Assembly (NCBI GenBank): GCA_023248615.1 | Contig: JAHFEI010000084.1 | Location: 1 to 7,945, forward strand | DNA from: Nitrospinales bacterium | Lineage (GTDB): Bacteria; Nitrospinota_A; UBA7883; JACRGQ01 | Direction of reading: 5' to 3' | DNA: 7,945 nt | Part shown: positions 1 to 7,307 of the stretch, one piece after another | Layout: each line of letters begins with the position of its first letter | Position numbering within the stretch: position 1 is the stretch's first letter | Position numbers and translations under genes: made by a program | Notes under the pieces: generated by a model | The model's input: only the letters and a program-made list of their open reading frames with translations | Told to the model about the DNA's origin: nothing | Databases searched by the model: none

Positions 1-332
1 CCGTAGCAAGTGGTCATGCCGCGGTTTTTGAGTTTGCGCGGTTTCCCTGTTTAGCGAGGTTCCCATCGGTGCATTAATCTCAATTCCGAAGACAGGAATT
101 CAAAATACCCCAAAACAATTTATAAATATGCCTGATTTGGATATTTTCAAAAGAAGAATTTGGTACAGGGCCGATATCAAAATTAATTTCCTCCCCTTGA
201 AAGGGGAGGTGCAGGTGGGGTTGAGGAACCTCCCGATGTGTGATGTCGCATAACCGTTGTGGCGGGGACGATGGGCGCTACGCTTTCCATCCCCTCCTTG
301 GCCATGGCGGCGGTATAGGCGGGAAACATGCC
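1..332. other. Left-edge region without a convincing gene
   Basis: No gene here can be supported with confidence. At the extreme left both strands are open over a short distance. The minus strand reads from an ATG at 66 off the window edge (22 codons seen, beginning MGTSLNRE, not recognised). The plus strand has an open frame from 3 to a TAA at 75-77. Neither has clear coding character or a good ribosome site. Positions about 95-190 are AT-rich compared with the rest of the window and could hold a promoter or be spacer. A palindromic repeat lies at 190-234. Positions 236-332 are GC-rich, and on the minus strand they stay open in the same frame as the radical SAM gene just beyond its stop; see findings. 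Confidence 0.5.
190..234. repeat. Palindromic dispersed-repeat element
   Basis: Positions 190-209 form a near-perfect hairpin: a 9-bp arm CCTCCCCTT, a GA centre and the exact complementary arm AAGGGGAGG. A second weaker stem follows at about 216-234 (GGGGTT, loop GAGG, AACCTCCC with one G-T pair). The combined pattern, including the linker GTGCAGGTGGGG, resembles a repeat I recall as scattered through many bacterial genomes, where it often yields spurious peptides such as 'NPTCTSPFKGRK'. That identification comes from memory and not from a search. Only one copy is in this window. It lies 3' of the minus-strand radical SAM gene and could help end its transcript, but the T-tract on that side is weak. 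Confidence 0.55.
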
Positions 333-1829
333 TCAGTCGATAATGGGCGGCATTATCTGGAATTTCTTTTTCGCCATCGACATCCTGGCGATGTGCAAAG
401 AGACACTTATGAAATAATAAAGCTTGTCGAATGTGTTTATTTTGGGAAGCAGGGAATACCGCAACCCGCGCCAAGAGAACATCCTCTTGATCCGCCTTTT
501 GGTAAAGCCGGATATTATCTCCAGCCGTTTCCGGTTCAGTTCGTCGGCCTTCATGTGGACGGTATCGTATTTCGTGCTCCAAAAGGTGCTGTCGTAGGCT
601 ATCCGGTTGTTTGGAAGCAGTCCCAGCCTCCTGAAATCATCCGAGATTTTGGATCCCGCCAGCGGCTGGGCGATAAAGACTATTGCCAGGTCGAGGTCGC
701 TCTCATTTATGAAACGGACGGTATCCTCTATCTCTTCTTTTGTTTCCTCCGGGAACCCGATTATGAAGTTGGCGAAGCTCCATATCCCCAGTTCGTTGCA
801 TATGCGTATGATGTCGTGGGCCTGTTCCAGGTTAACCGGCTTGTTTATATACTTCAGCATCCTCTTGCTGGCGGTTTCGATGGGAAGGCTCATCTTGTAA
901 AGCCCGCTCTGCGCCATGTGGGACAACAGTTCCCTGTTCAGTATCCATACCTGTGCGCCGGAATTTAGTTGCCAGCTTATCTTCAGCCCTCTCCGCAATA
1001 TCTCCTTGCAGATCTCTATGACGCGCGATTTCTTGGCGACAAAACTGTCGTCCAGCACAAATATTTCTTTTACGCCGAAGTTCTTTACCAGGTGTTCTAT
1101 CTCATCTACGACATTGTTGGCCGACCGGTAGCGGAACTTCTGCCAGTTCTCGGCTGTCGAGCAGAAGGTACACCGGAATGGGCATCCCCGGCTGGTGAAT
1201 ATGAATCCCGCCGGCGTATTTTTGGTGAACGGGATAGCTTTCAACTGGTCTTTTAAGTACAAGTCCATCCTCATCATGTCGTACGCGGGCATCGGCAGGG
1301 AATCCAAATCCCGTATCTGCGGGCGGCTCGGGTTCTTGTGCGCCACCCCGCCGGATTTGTATGTGATGCCCGCCACCTGTGAGAGGTCGCCATTTTGTTC
1401 CAGCGTTTTCACCAATTCCAGTAATGTCTCTTCTCCTTCGCCGCGTACGATAAAATCAACGTGCGGCTCCATTACACATTCCTCATCTTCCATCGATGGG
1501 TGCGCCCCGCCCATAACCACCGGCACATGCGGAAAAACCTCCTTGCACAGGCGGGCCATCCTCAGCGTATCTTCGTGGTAGGCGGTGAAGTTTGAAGTTA
1601 TGCCGATAATATCGGGTCTTATGGCGGCCAGCCGTTCCTTTGCCTGGGCGTCATTCATGCCGTATAGCGGCACGCAACCTACAGTCTCCACCTGGCCTGC
1701 CGCTTCAACCTGGCAATCCAGGATGGTGCATTCAAAACCGTTTTGCCTTAAATACGACGCCAGATACCCTAGGCCGAGCGGCGGATAGGCGATGAACTGC
1801 CTGTAAGCTGTTATCAGGAGTACTTTCAT
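333..1829 (-). CDS. B12-binding domain radical SAM protein, substrate unknown
   Basis: This is a cytoplasmic iron-sulfur enzyme of the cobalamin-binding radical SAM superfamily, 498 residues from the ATG at 1829. Residues 1-140 form a B12-binding fold: the MKVLLITA start, PPLGLGYLASYLR at 16-28, GGAHPS at 107-112 and GEGEE at 130-134. The cobalamin-ligand motif DxHxxG is not visible, so any cobalamin would probably bind without a protein histidine, as in the BchE-like branch. Residues about 205-400 form the radical SAM core. Its 4Fe-4S motif CxxxCxxC is C216, C220 and C223 (GCPFRCTFC), followed by VLDDSF (258-263), LPIET and GFPEET (358-363). The C-terminal 80 residues are basic and unrecognised. 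A TTG at 1838 would add three residues, but the ATG gives the usual family N terminus. Family members catalyse methylations, cyclisations or C-C bond formation; no neighbour reveals the substrate. Confidence 0.9.
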   Translation of the reverse strand: MKVLLITAYRQFIAYPPLGLGYLASYLRQNGFECTILDCQVEAAGQVETVGCVPLYGMNDAQAKERLAAIRPDIIGITSNFTAYHEDTLRMARLCKEVFPHVPVVMGGAHPSMEDEECVMEPHVDFIVRGEGEETLLELVKTLEQNGDLSQVAGITYKSGGVAHKNPSRPQIRDLDSLPMPAYDMMRMDLYLKDQLKAIPFTKNTPAGFIFTSRGCPFRCTFCSTAENWQKFRYRSANNVVDEIEHLVKNFGVKEIFVLDDSFVAKKSRVIEICKEILRRGLKISWQLNSGAQVWILNRELLSHMAQSGLYKMSLPIETASKRMLKYINKPVNLEQAHDIIRICNELGIWSFANFIIGFPEETKEEIEDTVRFINESDLDLAIVFIAQPLAGSKISDDFRRLGLLPNNRIAYDSTFWSTKYDTVHMKADELNRKRLEIISGFTKRRIKRMFSWRGLRYSLLPKINTFDKLYYFISVSLHIARMSMAKKKFQIMPPIID

Positions 1830-1921
1830 TTCACCCAATTTAACAGAAAGGCCCTTTCATTGCCATCGGCCAATCAAGCGCGGGAGCGCCGCCATTCATT
1901 CCCAAGCCAATACATTATGGG

Positions 1922-1940
1922 ATTGTTAATAACAATTGTT
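1922..1940. promoter_or_regulatory. Overlapping palindromes, candidate operator
   Basis: Positions 1922-1936 are a perfect 7-bp inverted repeat with a single central base (ATTGTTA, A, TAACAAT). Positions 1931-1940 are a separate perfect 10-bp palindrome, AACAATTGTT, sharing the right arm. The cluster sits in the 146-bp region between two divergently transcribed genes, 36 bp before the plus-strand start, and overlaps the proposed -35 of that gene. This is a classic position for a dimeric repressor site, but no regulator is identified and chance in AT-rich sequence is possible. Confidence 0.35.
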
Positions 1941-1964
1941 TTTGGCGGTTCCATCCATTATCAT
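1936..1964 (+). promoter_or_regulatory. Candidate sigma-70-type promoter for the NHL-repeat gene
   Basis: A TTGTTT at 1936-1941, a 17-bp spacer and TATCAT at 1959-1964 give a plausible promoter with one mismatch in the -10 box. Transcription would begin near 1971, only a few bases before the ATG at 1976. The message would then be almost leaderless, or the true start codon lies further in (ATG at 2096). Confidence 0.3.
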
Positions 1965-1975
1965 CAACCCTGCCA

Positions 1976-4900
1976 ATGGTGATTCAATCGGTTAGCTATA
2001 ACAAATCTGGCGAGGTTCGGCGCTACCTGGAAGATATTTGCAATGCCGGGGTGCGTGACGCCGCCCAAAAGGCCGCTGGCGGCTTGCTTGCCGGGATGTC
2101 TGCTGGCAGGCTTTTCCATATAGATAAAGGGCTGGCTCCAGCCGCCGGGTTGGCGCGAGACGCGCAAGGGCGCATCTTCGTATCAGATGAGTTTAACCAC
2201 CGCATACTTGTGTACGGGGCGGATTTCGCCTTGATAAAAACTATTGGAAGCTCCGGCGATGCCGGAGGCCAACTGCGTTACCCGCGCGGTCTGGCGCTGG
2301 ACGCAGATGGCAACCTGTATGTTGCGGATGCATGGAACCACCGCATAAGCGTGTTTGCCTCCGACCTTTCCTTCAGCCGCACCATAGGCAAGCTGGGGGA
2401 TAAGCGCGGCGAGATGGACGAGCCATGCGGCGTGGCGATAGTGGATGGCACGATGTACGTACTGGAAAAATCCAACCACCGGGTGCAGGTTTTCGGCCTC
2501 GATGGGAAGTCGCGCGGCGCCATAGGCAAGCGTGGCTCGGCGGAAGAGCAGGAGCAGTTCTACCTTACCGCCAGTTCGCCCGAAGTGTTCAACTCGCCGG
2601 TATTCGAGTATCCCGGCGCCATTGCGGTGGACAAAAACGGCAACCTGTATGTTGCCGACACCAACAACCACAGGGTGGTCAAAATCGCCCCGAACGGAGA
2701 TTACGATTCATCCTTCAACCCTTCCGGCCTTCGGTATCCCGTTGGCTTGGCGTGCGATGCGCTGGGGAACGTGCATGTGACGCAATTTGACCGCGAGGGT
2801 GCGCTTGCGATATCGCCGGAGGGCGTATGCCTGTACCGGTATAGCCCGCCGGGGATAGAGATACCGGTTGCCATATCCATCAGCGGCGGGTTTGTGATGG
2901 TGGCGGGCGGCATGAAAGCCGCCGTTAGCGCCATGGAATTCGATTCTGCCCAGATGTCGGGCGCGGCTTTGGAGGATGAATTTTCCTTCCATCTCCGCTA
3001 CGGGTTTGCCGCTATTCGGGCCGGGAAGTGGGACGATGCCATAGCGCACATGGAGCTTGCCCCGGAGGCCGCCGATAAAAGCCCGCAAAAGCTGGTTCCG
3101 GTATTGCCGGAAAATGATTTTGTTTTTCCGGATGGCGCACCCGTAGCCGCCGGAGCGCTGAAAGGCCTGATGGCGCTTTTGGACGGGTATTGCGACGCGC
3201 TGTGGAAAGAGATGGATACGCTGATGGAAGCAAAACTTGTGGCGGCAGATGAGAACGCCGATGTGGCCCTAGATCTGGAAAGGGCGATATTGTTGGGGAG
3301 CGATGCCACCGACCAGATAGTGGTGGCGCGGTTCCGCTCCATAAAAAAAGTGCTGGGCCTTTCCGCCGCGATAAAGAAGTCGGCTTGCGCCATGAAAAAG
3401 GCCGAGGAACTTATGCGCCGCTTTGCGCACGCCGGGTTTGGGGTGGATATGAGGTTGCGGCGAATGGCGAAAAACCTGAAGGCGATAACCGCATGGAAAT
3501 GCCGTAAGGAAGAGTGGTACAACGCCGCCGCCAAGGAGGCTCCCTCACTTTCTTTCAACAGCCTGCCGGACGAGCGCAAGGTATTTGCCAGGAACGAAGT
3601 GCGGATAGACTTGCTTGCATACGAATTCCGCTTGCTGTGGGGGTTCGCTATAGAGCAAAACCACGAGTTGGCTTCGCTGGCCTGCGGGAACGGCGGTGTG
3701 CCGAAAGAAAGCCTGGCCGCCTACGTTTCGGATGCGACGGATTTTTTCTTTTTTTGCCCGGAAGATTTCCACTCGCGGCTAACCTGCTTTATATCGCTGG
3801 ACGGCCTTTTCCGCACGCTGGGTGCGGAGACCGCCGCCGCGTTGGCTGGAGAAAAGGCGTCTGCGGAGATGTGGCAAAAGCTTGGGAAAGAGGACAACAT
3901 CCAGCATGAGACGGCTGGTGGCCCTTACGGGCTTCTTCCGGCGTTATGGGGAGTACCCTCGCTTTCCGCCTCTACGATAAACGCCGAGTCGTGGGAAAAG
4001 ATAACTGATTTCTACCATGCGGAGTTCCGCAAGTTCATAAACGAAAATGTGCCGCTACGCAGCGAGCTTATCCGCAGTGCGCAGATGCAGCCTATGGCGG
4101 AAAAATCTGACCCCAAACAATCGTCCATCCTGTTGCGTAAGCTCAGCTTGTTGCGGTTCCACAACCTGTTCCAGGATAGGTACATAGGTAACATGATGGC
4201 GGAGTACCTTATCCGCTACGCGTTGTTCATGCTGAAGGACGGCCCCATCCCGAAGGCCGTGCGGCAACGCACCGCAGATGAGCTGGAAAAACTGTTTGCC
4301 GAATGTAGCGTGGGACGGGTGGAAGCCGATAGCGAATCCCGGGCTACGGCGGCGGCGATAGGAGCGGCCTCGGATATTTCGGAAAAGCAGGCCAGGAGGG
4401 TGCAACAAGCGCTGGCTTTGATGGCCCTAGAATACACCACCATGCTTTGCGCGCATTTGGCCTTGATGCGGGAAGCGATGGGCAGGGCGGATACAACGGC
4501 TTTCGCACAGGCCGCAGATATGGGCGGAAGGCTGTTGCGTCCACTTTTTCCCAACGGGGCGGCATTCGGCGAAGGGGGCAAACTTTTTTTGGCGGCGACA
4601 AACGGGATATTCGTTTTCACCGGCGGGAAATGTTCCGGCACTTTTGGCGGTTCCGGCGGGATGGAAGGCAGGCTCTCCGTACCACTGGATATATTTCCGG
4701 CTCCGAATGGGGAGTTGCTTGTCACGCAGGCATCTGGCCGTACGGTTTCGGTTTTCACGCAAGATGGGCGTTTTGTGAGGGAACTGGCGCTAAAGGGTGA
4801 TGAAGGAAGGACGCCGCTCCGCATCCAGATGGATGGCGGCGGCAGGTTGTTCATAAGCTTCATGGATGGCGGCGATATCGCGCTTTACGATGGTGAAGGA

Positions 4901-5284
4901 AATCGCATCGGCTCCGTGGAAAAGAAGGGCGGGGCGCTGGAGTATTTGGAAAACCTCCAAGGATTCCTGCTGAAAGACGGTGGCCTAGTTGCCGGGGGAA
5001 ACGGCCGGTTTACTGTTAGCAGTATCGATGGAAAGGAAACTAGGGAGATTGTGGAATCGGATATAGCGTTTGGGACAATTTCATCGATGTGTGGAGGGGA
5101 GGGTGGCATAGTGTATGCCACCGATTTCCGGAATGGCATGATACTTTCGGTTGACCTGAAGCGGAAGGTTGTCTCACGCATAGCATCGGCAGGCTCCGTC
5201 GGACCCTCCGCACTCGCGGCTAAAGATGGGGTGCTGGCTGTTTGCGACAACCCAACCCACCGCATACTTTTTATCCGACCATAG
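1976..5284 (+). CDS. Large double NHL-propeller protein with helical middle domain
   Basis: This is a 1102-residue protein with no signal peptide or clear membrane segment, so it is probably cytoplasmic. Residues 58-312 hold six blade-like units. Four have the NHL hallmark DxxGxxYVxDxxNHRxxxF or a close variant (58-80, 105-127, 152-173, 215-237), and two are degenerate (about 257-275, 297-312). Residues about 335-850 are mainly helical and unrecognised, with a TPR-like stretch at 338-361. Residues 867-1100 hold six further weak blades, ending in DNPTHRILFI. NHL propellers usually bind proteins, RNA or small ligands; no catalytic residues are evident, so a scaffold or sensor role is inferred only. 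The chosen ATG has no ribosome site. An internal ATG at 2096 (residue 41) is the main alternative and would keep all blades. The gene is divergent from the radical SAM gene and convergent with the PilZ gene. Confidence 0.85.
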   Translation: MVIQSVSYNKSGEVRRYLEDICNAGVRDAAQKAAGGLLAGMSAGRLFHIDKGLAPAAGLARDAQGRIFVSDEFNHRILVYGADFALIKTIGSSGDAGGQLRYPRGLALDADGNLYVADAWNHRISVFASDLSFSRTIGKLGDKRGEMDEPCGVAIVDGTMYVLEKSNHRVQVFGLDGKSRGAIGKRGSAEEQEQFYLTASSPEVFNSPVFEYPGAIAVDKNGNLYVADTNNHRVVKIAPNGDYDSSFNPSGLRYPVGLACDALGNVHVTQFDREGALAISPEGVCLYRYSPPGIEIPVAISISGGFVMVAGGMKAAVSAMEFDSAQMSGAALEDEFSFHLRYGFAAIRAGKWDDAIAHMELAPEAADKSPQKLVPVLPENDFVFPDGAPVAAGALKGLMALLDGYCDALWKEMDTLMEAKLVAADENADVALDLERAILLGSDATDQIVVARFRSIKKVLGLSAAIKKSACAMKKAEELMRRFAHAGFGVDMRLRRMAKNLKAITAWKCRKEEWYNAAAKEAPSLSFNSLPDERKVFARNEVRIDLLAYEFRLLWGFAIEQNHELASLACGNGGVPKESLAAYVSDATDFFFFCPEDFHSRLTCFISLDGLFRTLGAETAAALAGEKASAEMWQKLGKEDNIQHETAGGPYGLLPALWGVPSLSASTINAESWEKITDFYHAEFRKFINENVPLRSELIRSAQMQPMAEKSDPKQSSILLRKLSLLRFHNLFQDRYIGNMMAEYLIRYALFMLKDGPIPKAVRQRTADELEKLFAECSVGRVEADSESRATAAAIGAASDISEKQARRVQQALALMALEYTTMLCAHLALMREAMGRADTTAFAQAADMGGRLLRPLFPNGAAFGEGGKLFLAATNGIFVFTGGKCSGTFGGSGGMEGRLSVPLDIFPAPNGELLVTQASGRTVSVFTQDGRFVRELALKGDEGRTPLRIQMDGGGRLFISFMDGGDIALYDGEGNRIGSVEKKGGALEYLENLQGFLLKDGGLVAGGNGRFTVSSIDGKETREIVESDIAFGTISSMCGGEGGIVYATDFRNGMILSVDLKRKVVSRIASAGSVGPSALAAKDGVLAVCDNPTHRILFIRP

Positions 5285-5326
5285 CCGCAATCCGGCACAG
5301 GCCGTAGCTGGCGGCACCCACGCTTG
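5285..5326. other. Short convergent intergenic gap
   Basis: This 42-bp gap separates the tail-to-tail NHL-repeat and PilZ genes. It can form short GC stems (for example GCCG with CGGC around 5300-5315), but no T-tract follows on either strand. I see no convincing intrinsic terminator, so the two transcripts may overlap at their 3' ends or end by another mechanism. Confidence 0.4.
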
Positions 5327-7171
5327 TCAGACGTATTCGCTTAACTCGAATTTTCCGGTAAGCATGCTCTTCTCCACTATGCGTAACAGCGGCATTCCCT
5401 TTACGCCAGTGATTTTACCCAGATGTTGTTTGGACTTGTTAATTACATAGTAGCGGCTCCAGACTGGCGAATTTATTACCTTTTCCATTACCAGTTCCCT
5501 GGCGAAGGGCGGTTGTAGGGCGTCCATGTATAGCCCGAAAATATCTTTGCGCACCCTACCGCCCGGCGACTCCACTATCGCCTTGTAAAGTTTCTGCACA
5601 TCTATGACGTCGAATAAATCCTGCGGCCTGTCGCCGCTTGTTATAATTCCCTTGGCCGCCGCCACGAACTCTTCGTAGGCAGGATGGGGGATGATGGCCA
5701 CATGCCCCAGTTCGGCAAAGCTCAAATATTTTTCTTTCGGTATCCAGGTCCTAGCCACTTCGCGCTGGAAGGTGGTTGTCTCCCCCATCTCCAGTATCTT
5801 CGGCCAGCAGAACCGCACCATCAATTCATGCGGCTCCATTTTATGTATCCTGTCGTGGTCTTCCTTCTCGGACTGTTGTTTCGCCCTTTCCTGGTCTGTA
5901 TTGGCCTTGTATTCGGCAAACCGCTTGTTAACGCTTTGCTCCAGCAGTTTGCACACATCGGCGAGGAACCGGAGCCGGATGTCCTGTAGCGGCTCCGCAA
6001 TTTTTCCCTCGAACAGGTCTGCCGTCTCTTCTTGGGAGATGTTGGTGGCTTTCTTGCGTAGCACATATTCATACATCGCCTGCTTGAACGCCTCGTCGAC
6101 GAGGTTCCCGGAATTGTTGCCCTTTGCGCTGGCGAATTCGTTCAACTCATTTTGTATCCACCGGAACAGCGTGGTTTTTACCAGCCTGTCGCCGGTACCC
6201 ACCAATTTCATCAGTTCGGAGCTGGGGGAAAGGAAACGGTTGTAATAGTAGTCGCACACATAGGGGCCGAGCTTTTGCATAAAAAATATGCTTCTGCTGA
6301 AGGTGTCGAATTTAAGCTTTATCGCATCCGCCAGCGGATGTTTGGGCGGAAGCTCCTTGTATTGCGTGGGAGTGCGTTTTCTCAGGTATTCGTCCACCAG
6401 GAAGCGCTCGAAAGATGCCCGCTCGTCCCTATTGAACATCTTGTCGCTATCCAAAAGTTGGCGCACGGCAAGCGGCATATAGCTTTCCAACGGCATCCGC
6501 TTGGCGGTATTTTGCCTTCTCAGTGAATATATTGTCGCGCCGACAAGAAGTTGCAGGTCTCTGCCGGTCTGGTTTATGTATTGGAAAAACAGTTTTTCCA
6601 CCTGAAGCTGGTCGTTTCGCCCCTCCACCTTGCCCTTTAACGCCTGAAAGCGGGCGATAATTTCGTTGACCATTATCGGGACGAACATGACCATAAAAAT
6701 TTTGGCTTCGACAAAATTCCGTATGTCCTCCTCCAGGAATTCCCGCGAGAGTATCGGGTAGTCCGTGTAGGCCGATTCTGTGGCTCCCTTTTTCGATGCG
6801 GCCTGCACGATAGCCTGGAAAAACTGTTTCCCCTTCTCGGCAAGGGCGGCAAGCTTTTGGTTGTCGCTTACGGCTATGCCGTAGCATTTTTCGCTTATCA
6901 TGTTGGTGAGGTGGACGGGAATTTTTGTGTTGTTGAATATAAGCTGTACGGGAATCTTGTTCCCCTCCTTTGAGGCTTTTACCAGCGTGGCAAGCTCTTT
7001 CTTTTGTCCCTCATCTACTGCGGAAAGGATGGTGATGCCGGCTCCAGCCGAGGAAATATCGTCAAACCCTATCTCTATAACCCGTGGGTCGGGGAAGAGG
7101 ATAATCTCGCCCTTCAGCCCGAATTCCTTAAGGCCGTAGCGGGCCTCTTTTCTTACAAACTTTTCAGACAT
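5327..7171 (-). CDS. PilZ-domain protein (putative c-di-GMP effector) with unknown C-terminal region
   Basis: This is a 614-residue soluble protein. The N-terminal ~105 residues look like a PilZ domain: R7-K-E-A-R11 matches RxxxR, and D38-I-S-S-A-G43 matches DxSxxG 26 residues later. These are the two motifs that bind cyclic di-GMP, and the following beta-rich stretch (IPVQLIF, IPVHLTN, CYGIAVSD) suits the barrel. The remaining ~500 residues are mostly helical and match no family I know. They include a hydrophobic stretch at about 156-172 (AKIFMVMFVPIMVNEII), too short and mixed to call a membrane helix, and a very charged helix at about 410-447. A GTG at 7174 immediately precedes the chosen ATG. 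AAAGGG lies 8 bases before the ATG (5 before the GTG), so either start is possible. A likely role is a c-di-GMP-responsive regulator of motility, surface attachment or secretion; no partner gene is adjacent. Confidence 0.8.
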   Translation of the reverse strand: MSEKFVRKEARYGLKEFGLKGEIILFPDPRVIEIGFDDISSAGAGITILSAVDEGQKKELATLVKASKEGNKIPVQLIFNNTKIPVHLTNMISEKCYGIAVSDNQKLAALAEKGKQFFQAIVQAASKKGATESAYTDYPILSREFLEEDIRNFVEAKIFMVMFVPIMVNEIIARFQALKGKVEGRNDQLQVEKLFFQYINQTGRDLQLLVGATIYSLRRQNTAKRMPLESYMPLAVRQLLDSDKMFNRDERASFERFLVDEYLRKRTPTQYKELPPKHPLADAIKLKFDTFSRSIFFMQKLGPYVCDYYYNRFLSPSSELMKLVGTGDRLVKTTLFRWIQNELNEFASAKGNNSGNLVDEAFKQAMYEYVLRKKATNISQEETADLFEGKIAEPLQDIRLRFLADVCKLLEQSVNKRFAEYKANTDQERAKQQSEKEDHDRIHKMEPHELMVRFCWPKILEMGETTTFQREVARTWIPKEKYLSFAELGHVAIIPHPAYEEFVAAAKGIITSGDRPQDLFDVIDVQKLYKAIVESPGGRVRKDIFGLYMDALQPPFARELVMEKVINSPVWSRYYVINKSKQHLGKITGVKGMPLLRIVEKSMLTGKFELSEYV

Positions 7172-7254
7172 CACTTCTACCCTTTAAGCGCCCTGCCGCC
7201 TGGACAAAATTCATCTTGGCGACTATATTAACAAACCCCCACATACAATCGGTG

Positions 7255-7282
7255 ATTATACCCGCAACCGGGCGTTTAACAA
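7255..7282 (-). promoter_or_regulatory. Promoter for the PilZ-domain gene
   Basis: On the minus strand TTGTTA (7282-7277) and a perfect TATAAT (7260-7255) are 16 bp apart. Transcription would begin near 7248, giving a leader of about 77 bases before the ATG at 7171. This is the best promoter match in the window. It suggests the PilZ gene is expressed independently of the pyrophosphatase gene upstream. Confidence 0.5.
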
Positions 7283-7287
7283 AACTT

Positions 7288-7307
7288 TGGGGCGTATCCC
7301 ATCCCCA
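7288..7307 (-). terminator. Weak terminator-like hairpin after the pyrophosphatase gene
   Basis: Read on the minus strand, TGGGG at 7307-7303 can pair with CCCCA at 7292-7288 around a 10-base loop, followed by the T-rich AAGTTTTGTT. The stem is short and the loop large, so this is a tentative call. Its place, 28 bp past the stop codon and just before the next gene's promoter, is right for a terminator. Confidence 0.25.

Noticed and set aside
1..66. Start of a minus-strand gene leaving the window (MGTSLNRE...)
   Set aside because: Only 22 codons are visible, the ribosome site is poor and the peptide is not recognised; kept as a remark in the left-edge region only.
190..209. Hairpin as a strong intrinsic terminator
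   Set aside because: It lacks a proper T-tract on either strand and lies over 120 bases from the gene end; it fits a repeat element better.
333..335. TGA of the radical SAM gene as a recoded (selenocysteine or read-through) codon
   Set aside because: The frame stays open after it, but the protein is already full length for the family and I see no convincing SECIS-like hairpin directly after the codon.
100..582. 160-codon minus-strand frame running through the palindromic repeat
   Set aside because: It overlaps the 3' part of the radical SAM gene in another frame, and its tail is the typical spurious translation of the repeat.
240..968. 242-codon open frame on the plus strand
   Set aside because: Antisense to the radical SAM gene, whose iron-sulfur motif fixes the true strand; the product shows no recognisable domain.
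4216..4863. 215-codon open frame on the minus strand inside the NHL-repeat gene
   Set aside because: It is antisense to a gene with clear repeat motifs, and its protein is serine/proline/alanine-rich in the way opposite-strand shadows of GC-rich genes are. There is no motif or ribosome site.
5691..6245. 184-codon plus-strand frame opposite the PilZ gene
   Set aside because: Serine/cysteine-rich shadow with no family features; the minus-strand protein is the better candidate throughout.
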